From contig JAKOGH010000315.1 in NCBI GenBank assembly GCA_024811115.1, positions 1 through 64,000 on the forward strand: 64,000 nt of DNA, given 5' to 3'. Position 1 is the stretch's first letter. Every line of letters begins with the position of its first letter. Below, in pieces: positions 1 through 10,531 of the stretch. Source of the DNA: Terana coerulea. Its lineage: Eukaryota; Basidiomycota; Agaricomycetes; Polyporales; Phanerochaetaceae. The position numbers and the translations under genes are program-made. A model generated the notes under the pieces. That model was not told the origin of the DNA and ran no database searches. It saw only the letters and a list, made by a program, of their open reading frames with translations.

Positions 1-800
1 GGATCGGTCGACACGGAATCAAAGCGATCTCATATCCCTGCCGTCGCACCGGGCCCTGTAATGAAGGAGGAAACTTGAAAGCTACCGAGATGCCACCGAA
101 CCGAGGGAGGGAGGGAGGTGTCAGGGACCAGCGTTCCGTCGCGCCGGATCATGCAGCCTTTGTGGCGTGGGCCGTTGGTCGATTCGTGCACTCGGCAAAC
201 GGGGCAGGTGAGATCTGGCCATCGCGACATCTCCCGCCTGCGCGTCATCGGTGGGGCAGCCCTCGCTCATCATTTTCGTCAGGGAGTTTCGGCTGCGGGG
301 AGGGCAAGATTTATGTGGAGGACGTCAGAGGCGGAGAGGCTCAAACGTGTGTATCGTGGTAGGTCTGGGGGAGATGCGGGGGTGCGGGGAGGCAGAGTTC
401 GACGTCGGGGGCTTCCGGAAGACGAAGCGTCGTGTCTGACCAGCGAGAAGACGGCGGTGAAAACTTTCGCAAACCATGGCCGAGTGCGCAGGAGAGGGGT
501 TGTGCCAGGCCGGGGGCGAGCGCCTGCGAGTGCGCGTCGGGGCTCCACCGGCGCCATGCGCGCGCGCGCGCGAGCGCCGGCTGTTCGAATTCTCCCGTGA
601 TGTCATCCGAAATTTGCGACGAGGGCTGACACCCTCGGCCGTCGCTTCTTCGCGCGGCGGCTGCGTTATAAGAGAGGCGTGCCCCGCTTCGACCCACACT
701 CCGTTCCCTCCTCTCCACCTCCTTCTAACTCAACCTCTCGCTTGCCAGCGGGCGCGCTCACTTGCTGGTTGTTATTCCTGCAAGACCAACTTCAGCCGCG
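1..800. other. 5' flank of the sugar transporter gene, no gene seen
   Basis: This GC-rich stretch has open frames on both strands, but none resembles a protein family or has an intron pattern. It includes an alternating CG run near 557-570. The last 130 bases are pyrimidine-rich (CTCC and CCTT tracts), as is usual for a fungal core promoter and leader. It is read as the promoter of the gene starting at 801. Confidence 0.5.
666..673 (+). promoter_or_regulatory. TATA-like box of the sugar transporter gene
   Basis: The sequence TTATAAGA lies about 130 bases upstream of the start codon at 801 and is followed by a pyrimidine-rich leader. Position and context fit a fungal TATA element. No transcript evidence is available. 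Confidence 0.45.
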
Positions 801-2958
801 ATGGCTCTGTTCGTGGTGTGCGTGCCTCGAGCTTTCTCCGAGGCTAGTGCGGTGCTGACCTCCAGACACAGCCAAGGTGTGCCTATTGGCTACACCGCGA
901 TCATGCTCGCCCTGTTGGCGTCCATGGGTGGCGTACGTCTCCCGCCATGCCTTTCTGGGAAGTGTCCACCGCTAATCACCTGCTCCTTGGTCGTGTGCAG
1001 TTCATCTTTGGTGTAAGTCTATTCGACAGCTATGTGTGGCTGTTTCGGCTGACGACTTTCTGTGTGTAGTATGACACGGGACAGATCTCCGATATCCTGC
1101 TCATGAAGGACTTCCTGCTGCGCTTCGCGCAGTGCGGCGACCCCGCCGACGTCTCGACGTGCCAGTTCTCCATTGTTCGCGAGGGGCTCATCGTCGCGCT
1201 CCTGTCCATCGGCACCCTGATCGGCGCCCTCCTCGGCGCAAGGTACGTCCAACGGCCTCCGCCCAGTCAATTGTCAATTGACACATTTTTGTGCAGAATT
1301 GCGGACAGGTTGGGTCGTCGCTACGCGATGACAAGCGAGTGCTGCATCTTCATCGTCGGCGTCATCATCCAGCTCGCGACCTCGCACTCGTGGCCGCAAT
1401 TCGCTGTCGGTCGTCTCATCAGCGGTCTCGGTGTTGGTGCGCTCAGTGCCGCTGTCCCCATGGTACGTCGCTGTGTATGGTGTTGTCGGAAGGGTGGAGG
1501 TCACTCGAGGCGTTGAAGTTTGTTCATCTCGCTGTACCTCGAGATGGTGAATGGTCCACCTCCGGGTTCACCTCCGTCGCTGCTGTTGCTGCTGCCTCGG
1601 AGATACCTCCTCCTCCCGGAAACACTGGCTCTGTACACCGCTCCGACTTGCAACTAACGTGTTGTCTTTTTCTCTCTTCAGTACCAAGCCGAGACGGCCC
1701 CGCCGCAAATCCGCGGCACACTCACCGCGACCTACCAGCTCTTCATCACCTTCGGCATCCTCGTCGCCTACTGCATCGCGATCGGCACCCGCAACATCGA
1801 GGGTTCGGGCTCGTGGCGCACCGTCATCGGCATCGGCATCCTCTGGCCGCTCATCCTCGGCCTTGGCATCCTCACCATGCCGGAGTCGCCGCGCTGGCTC
1901 GCGTCCAGGGGCCGCTTCGACGAGGCCCGCGTCTCGCTCGCCCGCTCGCGCGGCATCCGCCGCACGAGGCGGACGACAACAAGAAGATCCACCGCGAGCT
2001 CGAGGACATGCGCAGCACGCTCGAGTACGAGTCCGCCGTCCGCGCCGGCTTCGTCGACTGCTTCAAGCCGCAGCGCAAGCAGCTCTACCGCACACTGCTC
2101 ATGATGACACTCCAGATGTTCCAGCAGCTCACCGGCGCGAACTATTTCTTCTACGTGAGTCCTCCCATCGCCCGTTTCCGGCTCTCGCTAACAGAGGCTG
2201 CAATGCAGTACGGCGCGACGGTGTTCCAGTCGGTCGGCATCCAGGACTCGTTCATCACCCAGATCATCCTCGGCGCCGTCAACTTCGGCTGCACCTTCGG
2301 CGGCCTCTACGTCATGGAGCGCTTCGGCCGCCGCCTCCCGCTCATCGTCGGCGGCATCTGGCAGTCCGCCTGGCTCTTCGTCTTCGCCGCCGCCGGCACC
2401 GCCAAAGACCCCACCACGAACCCCAACATCGGCAAGCTCATGATCGTGTCCGCGTGCCTGTTCATCTTGGGCTACGCGATGACGTGGGCGCCGGGCGTGT
2501 GGATCCTGACGGGCGAGACGTTCCCGACGCGCACGCGCTCGTACCAGGCGTCGCTCGCCGCGGGCTCGAACTGGCTCTGGAACTTCCTCCTCGCGTTCTT
2601 CACGCCCTTCATCGTCAAGGCGATCCAGTTCCGGTACGGCTTCGTCTTCGCGGCGTGCAACCTGACGGGCGCGGTGATCGTGTACCTGTTCCTGTACGAG
2701 TCCTCGGACCTGTCGCTCGAGAGCGTCGACATGATGTACTGCGACCCGCGCTGCCGGCCGTGGACGAGCCGCACGTGGGCGCCCGAGGGCTTTGGCGACC
2801 GCGCGGACATCGTGCGCGCCGGGCGGGCGGCGGAGGGCCGCAAGAGCCCCGAGGGCGTCGAGGAGGGCCGTGTCGAGAAGGTCGCGCAGCCGCAGCAGCC
2901 CGCGAACGGTGCCCAAACGAATGGCCGGGACGGGTACTTTGGGGGCGCGAAGGCGTAG
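801..2958 (+). CDS. MFS sugar (hexose-type) transporter, one frame break
   Basis: Twelve-helix plasma-membrane sugar transporter of the MFS sugar porter family, about 568 residues once spliced. Suggested exons: 801-932, 1001-1012, 1070-1242, 1297-1462, 1682-2154 and 2209-2958; exon 2 is only 12 nt. Family motifs are visible: FIFGYDTG after helix 1, DRLGRR in the first cytoplasmic loop, YQAETAPPQIRG after helix 4, PESPRWL before the central loop, GANYFFYYG in helix 7, FGRR, and GETFPTRTR near helix 10. The tail is hydrophilic. After SLARSRGI the frame shifts by one base and resumes as PPHEADDNKK; restoring one C near 1957 gives the usual family sequence. This is either a consensus error or a recent lesion. 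The substrate cannot be read from sequence; hexose is inferred from family membership. Confidence 0.9.
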
Positions 2959-4315
2959 TGCCTTTCACGATGCCACGAAGACGCGCTTTGGACACGAAAC
3001 GAACACATTCAGTCAGTGTACACTATCGACGCCGCTCCTCCCTCCCCACGCCACGAACGTTCGCGCATCCTGCATCCATCCGTCCTGCAACTCTCGCACG
3101 CACGCACACATCTCCACATTTTCATCTTTACAACATTTATATATATCTGTAGCTGTACTAGTATAATCTTGTCTGCGCGTCGTGCACCTTGGACAGTCGT
3201 GGCTGTCGCCGCGGGTTGTCCAGGTGCTTGTATCAATATACCATTAGCTGATGCTTCACTTGCGTGGGCTGAGAGCGTGAGGGTGGGTCGGTTAGGAGGA
3301 TCTTCGTCACGGCAGGAGCTGGAGGCGGGGAAGGCGAGGCAAGTTCTTCGAAGGGCCTCGAGTACGGAGAAGAAAAGAAGAACGGGAGGCCGCCAGTCAG
3401 CCGAGTCATTCTGCAGCAGGGGACCGCTGCGCTGCGCGAATCGATGCGGATCTTCATGCTTACTGTAGCCTTCAGGGAAGCGCGCGAAGCTGCGGTAGAA
3501 AACGAACGAATGGCGAAGGACTCGGAGCCAGCCTGCGCGCATCCGCTCGACGAGCGTGTCTCGACCGCATTTTCCGCGATGGGGGCGCGCATGCAGCCAC
3601 CGAAAGCCAAAGCACCCGGCCTGCCACCTTTTGCGCAGCGCAAGCTTGGGATTCGCGGGGCTCACAACGCTCACCCTTACCGTGACCATCGACCCAAGAC
3701 GTTATGAACTGTGGCATGCTGAGCATTCAAGTTCCCATTTTCCCAGCCCTGAGCAACACATGTCTCTAGAAAGAAGCGGCAGCTCAGAAATGACTCTGTG
3801 CACTCTGCTGGCTGCGCCAACAGAATCGTGAGTGCTTACCGAACTGTGTAGCATCTTGTGCATAGATCTCGACGAGTGCAGCATGCATGCGTTACACTCC
3901 AACTTGGACCAGAAACGTCTGCGACTGTCCATGTGCCAGTTGACGAGACGTGGGGCATCCAGAGTGCGATGTGTTCGTTGGAAAGAGCGACTGGCGCGTA
4001 CAAGCCTCCAATAATGAGCCGACCTTGACATGGTCGTGACTCTGGTAGGTCGGCGAGGCAGCGATCCGGCTCAGGACCCAACATTTCGAGTGCTTGGATA
4101 CGGTAGTATGTCTCTCTTGCGGATGTGCCTGGCAAGGATATGCAGATCTTCTGCAGGTGATGCACCGATGGTACAGCCTCGTGCGAAAGTGTGTCTGTTG
4201 GCGCAGCCTGACAGTGTGGCACGGCAAAAAAACAAATGTGGCCAACACTTCTTTGACCAAGTGAAGGCTCAGTGCCCCTTCGAGTTAGAAACAAATGAGC
4301 GACGCAGGCAAAGTG
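2959..4315. other. Intergenic region, no gene seen
   Basis: This holds the 3' flank of the transporter gene and about 1.2 kb of unassigned sequence. The longest open frame (3009-3689, minus) has an unnatural composition and no family resemblance. The region ends at the target-site duplication of the transposon beginning at 4324. Confidence 0.45.
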
Positions 4316-4323
4316 GCTGTGTC

Positions 4324-4997
4324 TAGTGTGGCCGCGGTCGGGTTCTGAACCGTGGTTCGAACCTTGAACCGCAGGACCGAACTGACGGTTCAATCCGGGT
4401 CAGGTCCGGTTTGTGAACCTGTAAACTTGGTTTGGTTCTGAGTTCAACAAATAAGTGAGCTTAGTGAACTGCGTTCGAACCAAACCGAACCTTTGTGAAC
4501 CAGAACCTGAAGGTAGCTCTGTGACTACAAGAAATGGTGAAGAAAGTGCAAAGAAAGTGTGAAAACGTGAGCAAATGTGCTTAATTGAACATAGTTGCCT
4601 TATTTGGGCTGCCGTATTGTGCCGAGAATGGGCGCTTGCTCGTTCATCGCAAGTGAGCGCACTGTTCATGTCAACACTCTCGTTTGCAAGGGCGAGTATT
4701 GGCTTGTAAAGTGAGTAAACATTTATTTTAAATATACGTGCACACTTAGACTACAGTGAAGGACAGGGATCACAATGCATGCTCTATGTACAGCTCAGCA
4801 ATGACCATCTGCGGCAACTTGCTGGTTCCTCGGTTCGAACCGGTTCATGAACCTGAACCTAACCGCATGAACCAGTTCATAAAAAGTAATGGTCCCGTTC
4901 GGTTTTCAGTTCAGGTTCACTACTTACTGCTTGGTTCAGGTTCGAGTTCTGCTGATGGAGGTCAAAGACCGGACCAAACCAGACTGCGGCCACACTA
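4324..4997. mobile_element. Non-autonomous hAT-type MITE with perfect 8-bp TSD
   Basis: A 674-bp element bounded by terminal inverted repeats. The left end reads TAGTGTGGCCGCGGTC and the right end is its reverse complement with one mismatch (GACTGCGGCCACACTA). It is flanked by a perfect 8-bp direct duplication, GCTGTGTC, at 4316-4323 and 4998-5005. TAGTG-type ends with an 8-bp duplication are the signature of hAT transposons. Both subterminal zones are packed with GGTTC and GAACC words in both orientations, as expected for transposase binding sites. No transposase is encoded, so it would depend on a hAT transposase supplied elsewhere. The perfect duplication suggests a fairly recent insertion. 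Confidence 0.92.
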
Positions 4998-5321
4998 GCT
5001 GTGTCGGAATTGCACTCACAGCCATCTGTCCCATTCAATGAGCATTTCTGGAAAGCTATAGCCTATGCAGGTTTGAGATTCCCCCGCATGATTGAATAAG
5101 TGTAGAAGTGCAGCGCATACAGTGGCGTACACTCCTACTGAGGCCTAGAGGAAGCTAGGATGGTTACTCACCTGTAGGCTGGTATGGATACACGTAAGTG
5201 GGTTGAGAGTTGTAAGAGTCTTATTAGAGTATGGTGCAGAGGGCTGCCTTATATACAATACAGGGTGGCTGTACTACAAACAGACACAAATAGATACCAG
5301 GATAATAGACAATAGGCATCG

Positions 5322-6353
5322 TCATGGTGGATCCTGGTAGAACAATAGAGAAGATGTGAGCAGAGCGCTTACGGCGTCTATCTGACTCAACAATAAGTGC
5401 TCTCGGGCACGAGTAAATTCAAGTTCCTGCAACCATTTCACAATACAAACAACATTAGCAGAGGTTGTGCCCGATAAATCCATGGACCTGGAGATTGATG
5501 ATGCAAGAGGAATGGCCTCATCATTTGGCAGCCTCAAGAGCTCTGTCAGAACTCGGAGCATGAGGGAGGTTAAGTCGGCTAAGGGCAGGAGATGGGATGC
5601 GGCAGGTTCAAAGGTCATCTCAACACTGTGGAGATGTCGTGACCAGCGGAGAGACCGTGGAAGGGGATTAATGGATGCCCGGCTGAGCCAGCCACCATTG
5701 TGCAACTTCAACATCCTCAACCACTGTGGGCCTGCAATTAGTCGAGCGAAGTCGCTGGAAGGAGGGAAAAATCTTCTCATAAATGACCAAAGACTCTAGC
5801 ACGGAGAAGCTTTGAAGGAGGGGTGGAAGGGCAATGGATAGCTTTGGCAGTAACTGCTGCGCTAAGGGAGTCGCGCTGTGTTGCGCTTCGAGAGGTGATT
5901 CTGCCAGTCGTAGGAGGCCTGTAATCCCAGATGAAGAATTTTAGTTTAGGCAGACATCCATGCATTCGCAGGGCAGCAGCCAATTCGAAAGTGTCAGTTG
6001 TAGGAGACCTGTAATTCCAGACGAACAATTTTAGTTTAGGCAGACGTCCATGCAGTTGCAGAGCGGCAGCCAATTCAAAGTGTCTGCAGCCCCAGCCATC
6101 ACCTGAGATGAAACAGATACATGCTCAAGGTTGATCCCGTGGCAGACTCGTGCAACAAGCGAGCTAACTGGTCGGAGTTCACCTGTCTGTCAAGAGTTAT
6201 ATGTCGATAGAGGTGAGGTTGAATGACATTGAACCAATGTCGGCACACAAGGGAAAATTGACCAAGATCGCGCTGACGGTGGAGTGCTGGATCGGCGCCA
6301 ACTACTGATGGGCCGGCAGCGTAGTTGTGAGATGGATCATGTAGTGTCTCCAT
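5322..6353 (-). pseudogene. F-box-like protein gene remnant
   Basis: Reading from 6353, the product starts METLHD and contains LGQFSLVCRHWFNVIQPHLY, the helix after the F-box in basidiomycete F-box proteins. It then reaches a stop near 6099. A second frame through 6150-6080 (INLEHVSVSSQ) and a third (5777-6073 and 5322-5780, with LPKLKLFVWNY and LPKLKFFIWDY leucine-rich-repeat-like segments) look like continuations of the same protein. A 90-bp tandem duplication lies inside. The frames cannot be joined by ordinary introns, so the locus looks decayed. F-box proteins recruit substrates to SCF ubiquitin ligases; an intact function is unlikely here. Confidence 0.5.
5905..6083. repeat. 90-bp in-coding tandem duplication
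   Basis: Unit A is 5905-5994 (90 nt) and unit B is 5995-6083 (89 nt). They are about 90% identical. On the minus strand each codes for a 30-residue segment of the type ELAAAL..HG.LPKLK. Unit B lacks one base in the AATTCGAAAG context of unit A (AATTCAAAG near 6076), which breaks the minus-strand frame between the units and the upstream exon. Confidence 0.8.
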
Positions 6354-6983
6354 GAGAATGATGAGTAATATCTCGGCTGGAATGGTGGTTGCACCTTTCC
6401 GCGAACCTGGCTATCTTCATGTGGTAGAAGCTGGGGTCGTTCACACCACGAGAATCCTCTGTGGAGTGCCCCAGATTTGTCCGCTTAATACGACAGTTTG
6501 TGAGATGTCCCGAAGATAAACTTCGGAAATAGCTGCCAGCGTATGGCGAGTAGTCCTTCTTCAAGTAAGATATCAAACCTTATGATGTCACCTATGTTTC
6601 CGCAAGTTACTGGCAATGTAAAGGATTGGAATGTATTGATCAAGCCTACCTTGGATGATGCTATTCTTGGTGAAGAAGAAGCCGATGCCTTCCTGAACAG
6701 CGCAACCAACAACGTTGCCACCTGGGCGCAGGGATATACTATCAGCTCAGTAGTACAAGAACGCATCACGCGGGAGCCTCACTATGATACGACCTCTCAA
6801 TACTAGGCAGCGACAACATTGTTTTGAAGCCTTTTATGTTGCCGTAACACACCACTGATCCTGCACTTGTATAGATGCAAGATAACATCTTCCTGTTGTG
6901 GTTGACATAGATTTCTGGCTTTATATGGAGACTGTCGAGCCTATGAGCATGGGGAATCTATCTGAAGAATGATGGCACACACC
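6354..6983. other. Unassigned sequence between two remnant loci
   Basis: Open frames exist on both strands (6543-6806 plus and 6485-6769 minus, overlapping), but neither shows a recognisable motif and I cannot choose between them. The lower GC content and lack of clear splice structure suggest non-coding or decayed sequence. Confidence 0.35.
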
Positions 6984-7450
6984 CTATTGCCATCTTGCTT
7001 CATGACCTGACTCGCTCCGAGTTGGCAAGCTTCTCGACCTTAAGCTCAAAGTAAAAGAGTCCATTACACTATGAATCAATGCATTTTTCGGAGCCGAATA
7101 GCCAAGCAAGAGTTGAGTGCTGATTCTTTCGCATGGGTCCGAGGCTCTGCCAGGGCCGGACAATGAGGCATTGTTTGAAGAGAGTATTAGCTGATGTGGG
7201 AACTCACCGACAGTGATGACGGAATCACCGGTGATTCGTATTATTTTGCATTTAGGACAGGGTGGGATACTCCAGGAGATCGGCGACACAACGAGGTCCG
7301 GTTCAAAGAAACGAGCACCGTCGTGAGCTTCATATATTCCATATCGGAAGTCCATTTTGTAGTAGCCTGCAATCTTGAAGAAATACTAGCAGTTGTTACA
7401 GCTAGGTTGTGGGATGGCTTGTCAAGGGACAACAAGAACTGAGGGTTCAA
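6984..7450 (-). other. Possible exon of an unrecognised protein
   Basis: On the minus strand a pyrimidine-rich acceptor (TTGCAG) near 7372 is followed by an open stretch that reads like protein: YYKMDFRYGIYEAHDGARFF, then FEPDLVV and a CPKCK motif. A candidate GT donor follows near 7228. I do not recognise the family and see no convincing partner exons. It could be a fragment of a basidiomycete-specific gene or a coincidence. Confidence 0.25.
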
Positions 7451-8327
7451 TGTTCGACATTAAGGCGCAAAGAAAGCTGTCAGGCTATATAGCAAAATGG
7501 AGCGGCGGCCCTGAGATGTGGCTAGTATGTGACATCTGCATCATACAACGCAGGAAATAAACACTAGGTCATGAAACTTGCCTTCATGTATTGAGTTGCA
7601 ATTCCCGGGCATAGCTACAGCGGTACGAGCTGTACGGATTCGGGAGATGCTCTTCCCTAAGAGGTGCGAAGATTCGCCCTCCACGTGTGAACTCAGAGAG
7701 CATCGCCGCACACACGTAAACTTCTAATTGGCATCCCCTACCACGACGAGGACAGCTGTATCTTCATGAAGCTGCGCAGCCTTGATGAGATATTCGATGA
7801 TAACAGGTCAAACCGAGAGCATGTTACCAGCTCGTGTGAAGAGTGTACCTTCCCGTACAATGCATCATACCCCTTTGATTTTTGACGCACTTCTTGACGG
7901 AACCCTCATTGACAGGTTTCCTGTGCTCCTCGCCGCTCGGGCACCTTAGGTCCCATAGCGCTTGCAGAGGGTCGGAGAACCCGGATACACCTAGATGCGT
8001 CCTATCTGTGCACAAGGGGGCTGTATGGGCAGGCGAGGGAGCACCGGTCAGCGAATGCACCGTATAAATGCTGTATCTGTACTCACCTGGCACTGCATCT
8101 TTTACATTAATCCATCATGCTGCCATATGGCGTTAGCAAGTAACAACAACACGGACAGAAACCTGCATCTGACACGTGTTCATGCTATCGTGGAGAGAAT
8201 GCCAAATCATCACATATGACGATGTTATTGAACGAATATATAACCGCTGTAATATAGAGTACAGCAATCGCACAAATTAATGCAGGTAGACAAGCAGCCA
8301 CACACACCTCAGAAAATCACGTTCCCT
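7451..8327. other. Intergenic region, no gene seen
   Basis: Lower-GC sequence with short open frames only (for example 7824-8093, minus) and no motif, repeat or RNA gene I can support. The right end holds the 3' flank of the MAGE-domain gene. Confidence 0.4.
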
Positions 8328-9470
8328 TCACGTTAGCTCTGCCAAATCCCCGCCAGCCGCCCGCTCGATGCCCTTCATCATGTTCTCCCTCATCTTCCGA
8401 GCCTCGGGGCTCTCCTCAGCCTCCTCATCCGCGTCCTCCTCGCTCGCCTGCACCCACGCACAGTCGACCACGAACTCCGCGACGAACCGCGCGATGTCCT
8501 GCTCACCGACCTCCGCGAACGCCCGCGGGCCCCAGCGCCAGTCGAACACAACTGCCTCCTGGCTCGCGACCTGTGTCCCCGCAGCGCGTCCACGCTTCTT
8601 CTGCGCGCCCTTGGCGTGCCGATGCGCTGGCGGTCCAAGTAGCCCTGCCTGATAGATGCGGAGAGGGATTGCTCGACGGTGAATGACTGATGGGTCGACT
8701 TTGACGTGCGCGGCACTTGGGACATAGGTGTAAGACGGAGGCGTCGCAGGAGCGTGCGCAGGCCATCTGAAACGGCGCGCTTTAATTTCGACGTTGGCTG
8801 CGACAAGTGAAAGCGCTTGCTATCTGCTAATGTTCTGCCATTCACAAGAACGAGGGAAAGTATGACATACAACAAGCCGACAGAGCCGAGGGAGTCAGCA
8901 TTCTGCCATGCCAGGATTGCCCCTGTGAGTTCGGAAGGGCCGACGTCCTCATCGTCTTGAATGTCATGGTGTTCGTCGGCGGCTAAATCTTCTTGCTCAG
9001 TCTGTGAAATATCCGTGTCCGATGAACATGTGATCTGAATGATTCGAGGGTCGAGCAAGGAACGAAGAATGTAGCTCTTCACTCCGTTCGGTGCAGCTGT
9101 GAGCGAAAGCCGACGTCAGTAGGATGCATCCACGCGATGCGACGCAACTTACCTTTCTTCTTCGTGGCAGCTGCCTCGAGTTTCCCTTTTTCTTTGTCTT
9201 TCTTAGGGTTCTTTTCCTCTACATGGTTCTGGAGCTCAACATGTTCCATGCTGAAGGTGTTGCGAGAAACCACTCGTGCGCGAACAGAGCAAGTCGAACG
9301 AGATCCTTTGCTTTCTGTTCCAAGTCCTGAAGTAAATGTTGCATGAGATATGTTACCAAGCGCGGCCACCGGTCCAGCATTGCTCGGCTGGCTAGGCTTT
9401 GCAGAATAGTGAAGAAAAGGAGTGAGCTCACGTCGCCTCTGCATCCCTCCTCACCTCCCTCCTCGTCCAT
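8328..9470 (-). CDS. MAGE-domain protein, NSE3-like (SMC5/6 complex), damaged
   Basis: The minus-strand reading matches fungal Nse3/MAGE proteins, a double winged-helix subunit of the SMC5/6 DNA-repair complex. In order: an acidic N-terminus (MDEEGGEEG), an intron (about 9431-9325), then KAKDLVRLALFAHE, SMEHVELQN, a Lys-rich linker, KSYILRSLLDP, LGSVGLLYVILSLVLVNGR, TLLRRLRL, RQGYLDRQR and the C-terminal FDWRWGPRAFAEVGEQDIAR, a MAGE hallmark. An in-frame 54-nt GC-AG intron is likely after NGRTLAD. Two defects stand out. About 25-30 residues of the first winged helix are missing between LFAHE and VVSRNTF (near 9270), with a frame change. A one-base deletion near 8616 separates RQRIG from AKGAQKK. 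The locus may be a pseudogene or contain consensus errors. The initiator at 9470 is a guess. Confidence 0.72.
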
Positions 9471-10531
9471 ACCCTTATCCTCCTCATAAAGTTTATCTCT
9501 CCCTGCTGAAGGCTGTCTCACCCCGTTTCGCTGAGAACGCCCATTTTACGTTTGTGAGGGCTGCGACTGGGATGCTTGCTGGCTGCGACGGGTGCCGTTG
9601 CGACCGAATTGCGGCTCTGGCCATCTTCTCGTGTATGTACTTCGTGTGTAGAAGACAAAGTCTCAAAGAGCATGTCGAGATTTAGAGCGGAGATGTCGTG
9701 CAACGAGGGGCTTGGGTGGTCAGAAGCAGAGTCGGAAGAGCAACAAGAGACTCGGAGAGACGCGTCGGGGATCGTCTCGCGTAAATTGGGCGTTTATTCG
9801 CCACGTGAATACCACGCGAGCGGGAACGAAGCTCAGCTGGCTTCTTACTCTCACTTCCTTCTGGGATTCGGAATACGGATGCTGGTCGTGTGGTTAATGC
9901 AAAGTATGGTATCTATATGCGTGTATTTTCATCACGTCATACTTACTGGATTGCTCAAAAGAAAGCCGTTCCCTCTCTCTGGAATACTCACTGCCTTCAA
10001 GCGTCTGCGGGAGCGGTCGCTTTGAACGCCTGCAAGCTGTCACTTGAACAAGATACGGATAACGTTATGAGCTAACTACAAATGGCGGTGCCGCAATAGC
10101 ACCTGTGAGGCCGCCGTATAAGCTTCAGGGCACTGTACATATATTCTGGAAGACGTAGTCAGGCCCACGCCGCGCGCCGCTGCACCGCATTCCTGTTCTT
10201 ACGTGCGCGCCCAACAGCGTTTCATTCCGCGGTATCTTCGCCATGGGAGACGCAGAGGCTCAGACGTGCTGGCGTGAGCCCGCCGCCGGAGCCCGTCGGA
10301 CCCTACACATGAGCGGGAAACGAAACGAAATGCATACACTGCGCCTTGGTAAACGGCAGGATTACAGCAAGCTGGAGTCGCTAACATTGAAATTGGGGAC
10401 GACGGCCCTGCCTCTGCGTGCGTCCGGATCAGTACACCCGGCCCCGACGCACCGCCGCGCATCCCTTCTCCGCAAACGCCTGCGTCCCGCTCGTGTCTGC
10501 GAGTCCTCCGCACACATCGTCGTCGCGGCCG
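9471..10531. other. Intergenic region, no gene seen
   Basis: Sequence between the 5' end of the MAGE-domain gene and the 3' end of the P450 gene. An open frame at 9576-10025 (plus) has no recognisable motif. Nothing else can be supported. Confidence 0.4.

Noticed and set aside
118..600. 160-codon plus-strand frame near the window start
   Set aside because: Arg/Gly-rich, no family likeness, and it lies in the promoter of the transporter.
2188..2916. 242-codon minus-strand open frame
   Set aside because: It lies antisense to the last sugar-transporter exon. GC-rich third positions keep the opposite strand open; composition is Arg/Ala-rich and unlike a protein.
4340..4960. tRNA gene, because of GGTTCGAACC (B-box-like) words
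   Set aside because: The words repeat many times in both directions inside the hAT element, and no cloverleaf with an A-box could be drawn.
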